From: an uncultured Chitinophagaceae bacterium
Lineage (GTDB): Bacteria; Bacteroidota; Bacteroidia; Chitinophagales; Chitinophagaceae
Assembly (NCBI GenBank): GCA_937900675.1
Contig: CALCEA010000007.1
Span: 1-7,732 of the forward strand
Direction of reading: 5' to 3'
DNA length: 7,732 nucleotides
How positions within the stretch are numbered: the stretch's first letter is position 1; the number at the start of each line of letters is the position of its first letter. Shown here one piece after another: positions 6,313-7,732 of this stretch. Position numbers and translations under genes: made by a program. Below the pieces are notes generated by a model that ran no database searches, was not told the DNA's origin, and saw only the letters and a list, made by a program, of their open reading frames with translations.

Positions 6313-7732
6313 ATGAAAAAATCTATTTTAATTCAAGCCTTACTTTTGATAAGTGTGATGGGCTTGGCTCAAAACACAAAAGATGCTAAAATGCATCAGT
6401 TTGTCAATAACCTAATGTCCAAAATGACTTTGGAAGAAAAGTTAGGTCAATTGAATCTGCCAGCATCTAGTGATTTTGTTACTGGTGCGGTAAGTAGTTC
6501 AGATATTGCTGAAAAAGTGAAAGCAGGGAAAGTGGGTGGTGTTTTTAATATCCGATCTGTAACAAAAATTAAAGAGTTACAACAGTTCGCTGTAAATAAT
6601 ACCAGATTACATATTCCATTATTATTTGGAATGGATGTAATTCATGGTTACAAAACGATTTTCCCGATTCCATTAGGCATGTCTGCTACTTGGGATATGG
6701 ATTTGGTTAAAAGATCAGCACAAATTGCAGCAAGCGAAGCAAGTGCTGATGGTATTCAATGGACATTTTCTCCGATGGTTGATTTAACAAGAGATCCAAG
6801 ATGGGGTAGAACATCTGAGGGTAATGGAGAAGATGCATTTTTAAGCAGTGCCATTGCAAAAGCTATGGTAAATGGTTATCAAGGAAATGATTTATCAGCA
6901 CCTAATACGATTATGTCTTGTGTAAAGCATTATGCATTATATGGTGCTGCAGAAGGTGGTAGAGATTACAATACTACTGATATGAGTAGAGTAAGAATGT
7001 ACAATGAGTATTTCCCTCCATATAAAGCTGCTGTTGATGCTGGTGTAGGTTCTGTAATGGTATCTTTTAATGAAATTGATGGCGTGCCGGCTTCAGGTAA
7101 TAAATGGTTGGTAGATGATGTATTAAGAAAGCAATGGAAGTTCAATGGCTTCGTAGTATCTGATTATACGGGTATTCCAGAAATGGTGAATCATGGTATG
7201 GGAGATTATCAAGCTGTGAATGCACTTTCTTTAAATGCCGGAGTGGATATGGATATGGTAGGAGAAGGATTCTTGAATACCCTTAAAAAATCTATGCAAG
7301 AAGGTAAAGTTAGCTTAGCGCAAATTAATAAAGCATGTGAAAGAATCTTAGAAGCAAAATATAAATTAGGATTATTTGATGATCCATATAAATATTGTAA
7401 CGAGCAAAGATCAGCAACAGAAGTATTTACTGCTGCTAATCGTGCAGAAGCAAGAAAAATTGCCTCTCAAAGTTTTGTGTTGTTAAAAAATAACAACCAT
7501 ATTTTACCATTATCTGCAGGCAAGAAAATTGCTTTAGTAGGTCCATTAGCAAATGCAAAAGAAAACATGACGGGCACTTGGAGCGTAGGTGCGGATAATT
7601 CGCAATCAGTTAGTTTATTAAAAGGTTTGACAGATGCTATTGGTTCAAATGGCAAATTGGTTTATGCAAAGGGTTCTAATTTAGAAGATGATGAAGAGAT
7701 GCAAAAAAGACAAACCATGTTTGGAAAAGATA
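6313..7732 (+). CDS. GH3 beta-glucosidase, BglX-like, 3' end outside window
   Basis: The frame opens at ATG 6313 and runs without a stop to the window edge, giving 473 residues. BglX-type enzymes have about 750 residues, so the rest of the C-terminal sandwich and the Fn3-like domain lie beyond. The signal peptide MKKSILIQALLLISVMGLAQ has likely cleavage after A19. The N-terminal GH3 barrel (about 35-350) shows LFGMDVIHGYKTIFPIPLG (104-122), MVDLTRDPRWGRTSEGNGED (155-174), K205-H206 and the nucleophile D284 in GFVVSDYTG. The second GH3 domain begins near 388 (SFVLLKNNNHILPL). The role should be removal of terminal glucose from beta-gluco-oligosaccharides in the periplasm; another beta-glycoside specificity, such as xyloside, cannot be excluded. 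It follows GH30 by 28 bp with no terminator or promoter seen between them, so it is probably in the same operon and acts on GH30 products. The acid/base residue is in the missing part and cannot be checked. Confidence 0.93.
   Translation, partial: MKKSILIQALLLISVMGLAQNTKDAKMHQFVNNLMSKMTLEEKLGQLNLPASSDFVTGAVSSSDIAEKVKAGKVGGVFNIRSVTKIKELQQFAVNNTRLHIPLLFGMDVIHGYKTIFPIPLGMSATWDMDLVKRSAQIAASEASADGIQWTFSPMVDLTRDPRWGRTSEGNGEDAFLSSAIAKAMVNGYQGNDLSAPNTIMSCVKHYALYGAAEGGRDYNTTDMSRVRMYNEYFPPYKAAVDAGVGSVMVSFNEIDGVPASGNKWLVDDVLRKQWKFNGFVVSDYTGIPEMVNHGMGDYQAVNALSLNAGVDMDMVGEGFLNTLKKSMQEGKVSLAQINKACERILEAKYKLGLFDDPYKYCNEQRSATEVFTAANRAEARKIASQSFVLLKNNNHILPLSAGKKIALVGPLANAKENMTGTWSVGADNSQSVSLLKGLTDAIGSNGKLVYAKGSNLEDDEEMQKRQTMFGKD

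Noticed and set aside
7467..7655. 62-codon minus-strand open frame inside GH3
   Set aside because: It lies opposite the second GH3 domain, whose plus-strand frame is clearly coding.

Overview
The window looks like part of a Bacteroidota genome. It is AT-rich, and most start codons lack a Shine-Dalgarno sequence, with A/T-rich leaders instead. The exported proteins have short signal peptides ending in Ala-Gln, and the gene content (UnbV/VCBS-type protein tail, GH30, GH3, GMC oxidoreductases of the 'GISGGWAAKEL' type) is typical of carbohydrate-use loci in this phylum. Chitinophagaceae or a relative is a plausible guess, but nothing here fixes the family.

All genes lie on the + strand and are tightly packed, which suggests one operon entering from the left and leaving on the right. 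In order: (1) the last 41 codons of a protein resembling the C-terminus of the large UnbV/VCBS repeat proteins; (2) a lipoprotein vanadium-dependent haloperoxidase of the PAP2 superfamily; (3) and (4) two tandem, clearly paralogous GMC-family FAD oxidoreductases; (5) a secreted GH30 glycoside hydrolase; (6) the first 473 codons of a secreted GH3 beta-glucosidase, cut by the window edge. Gaps are 17, 30 and 28 bp. The two GMC genes overlap by 1 bp (TAATG), and the second overlaps GH30 by 4 bp (ATGA). No intergenic stretch reaches even 50 bp, and I see no RNA gene, insertion sequence, CRISPR array, clear promoter or terminator.

The likely theme is breakdown and oxidation of a glucan or glucoside. 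GH30 (possibly a beta-1,6-glucanase, judging by its likeness to Bacteroidota members) and GH3 would release oligosaccharides and glucose outside the cytoplasm. The GMC enzymes would oxidise a sugar hydroxyl; glucoside 3-dehydrogenase activity is a reasonable but unproven guess. The haloperoxidase keeps all seven vanadate ligands and would use hydrogen peroxide to oxidise a halide.

The most notable points are three. The second GMC paralog has Ser where the first has the catalytic Asn. Both GMC proteins keep a C-x5-C-x3-C iron-sulfur-type motif but have no export signal and no small subunit nearby. And an intact haloperoxidase active site is embedded in a carbohydrate operon.
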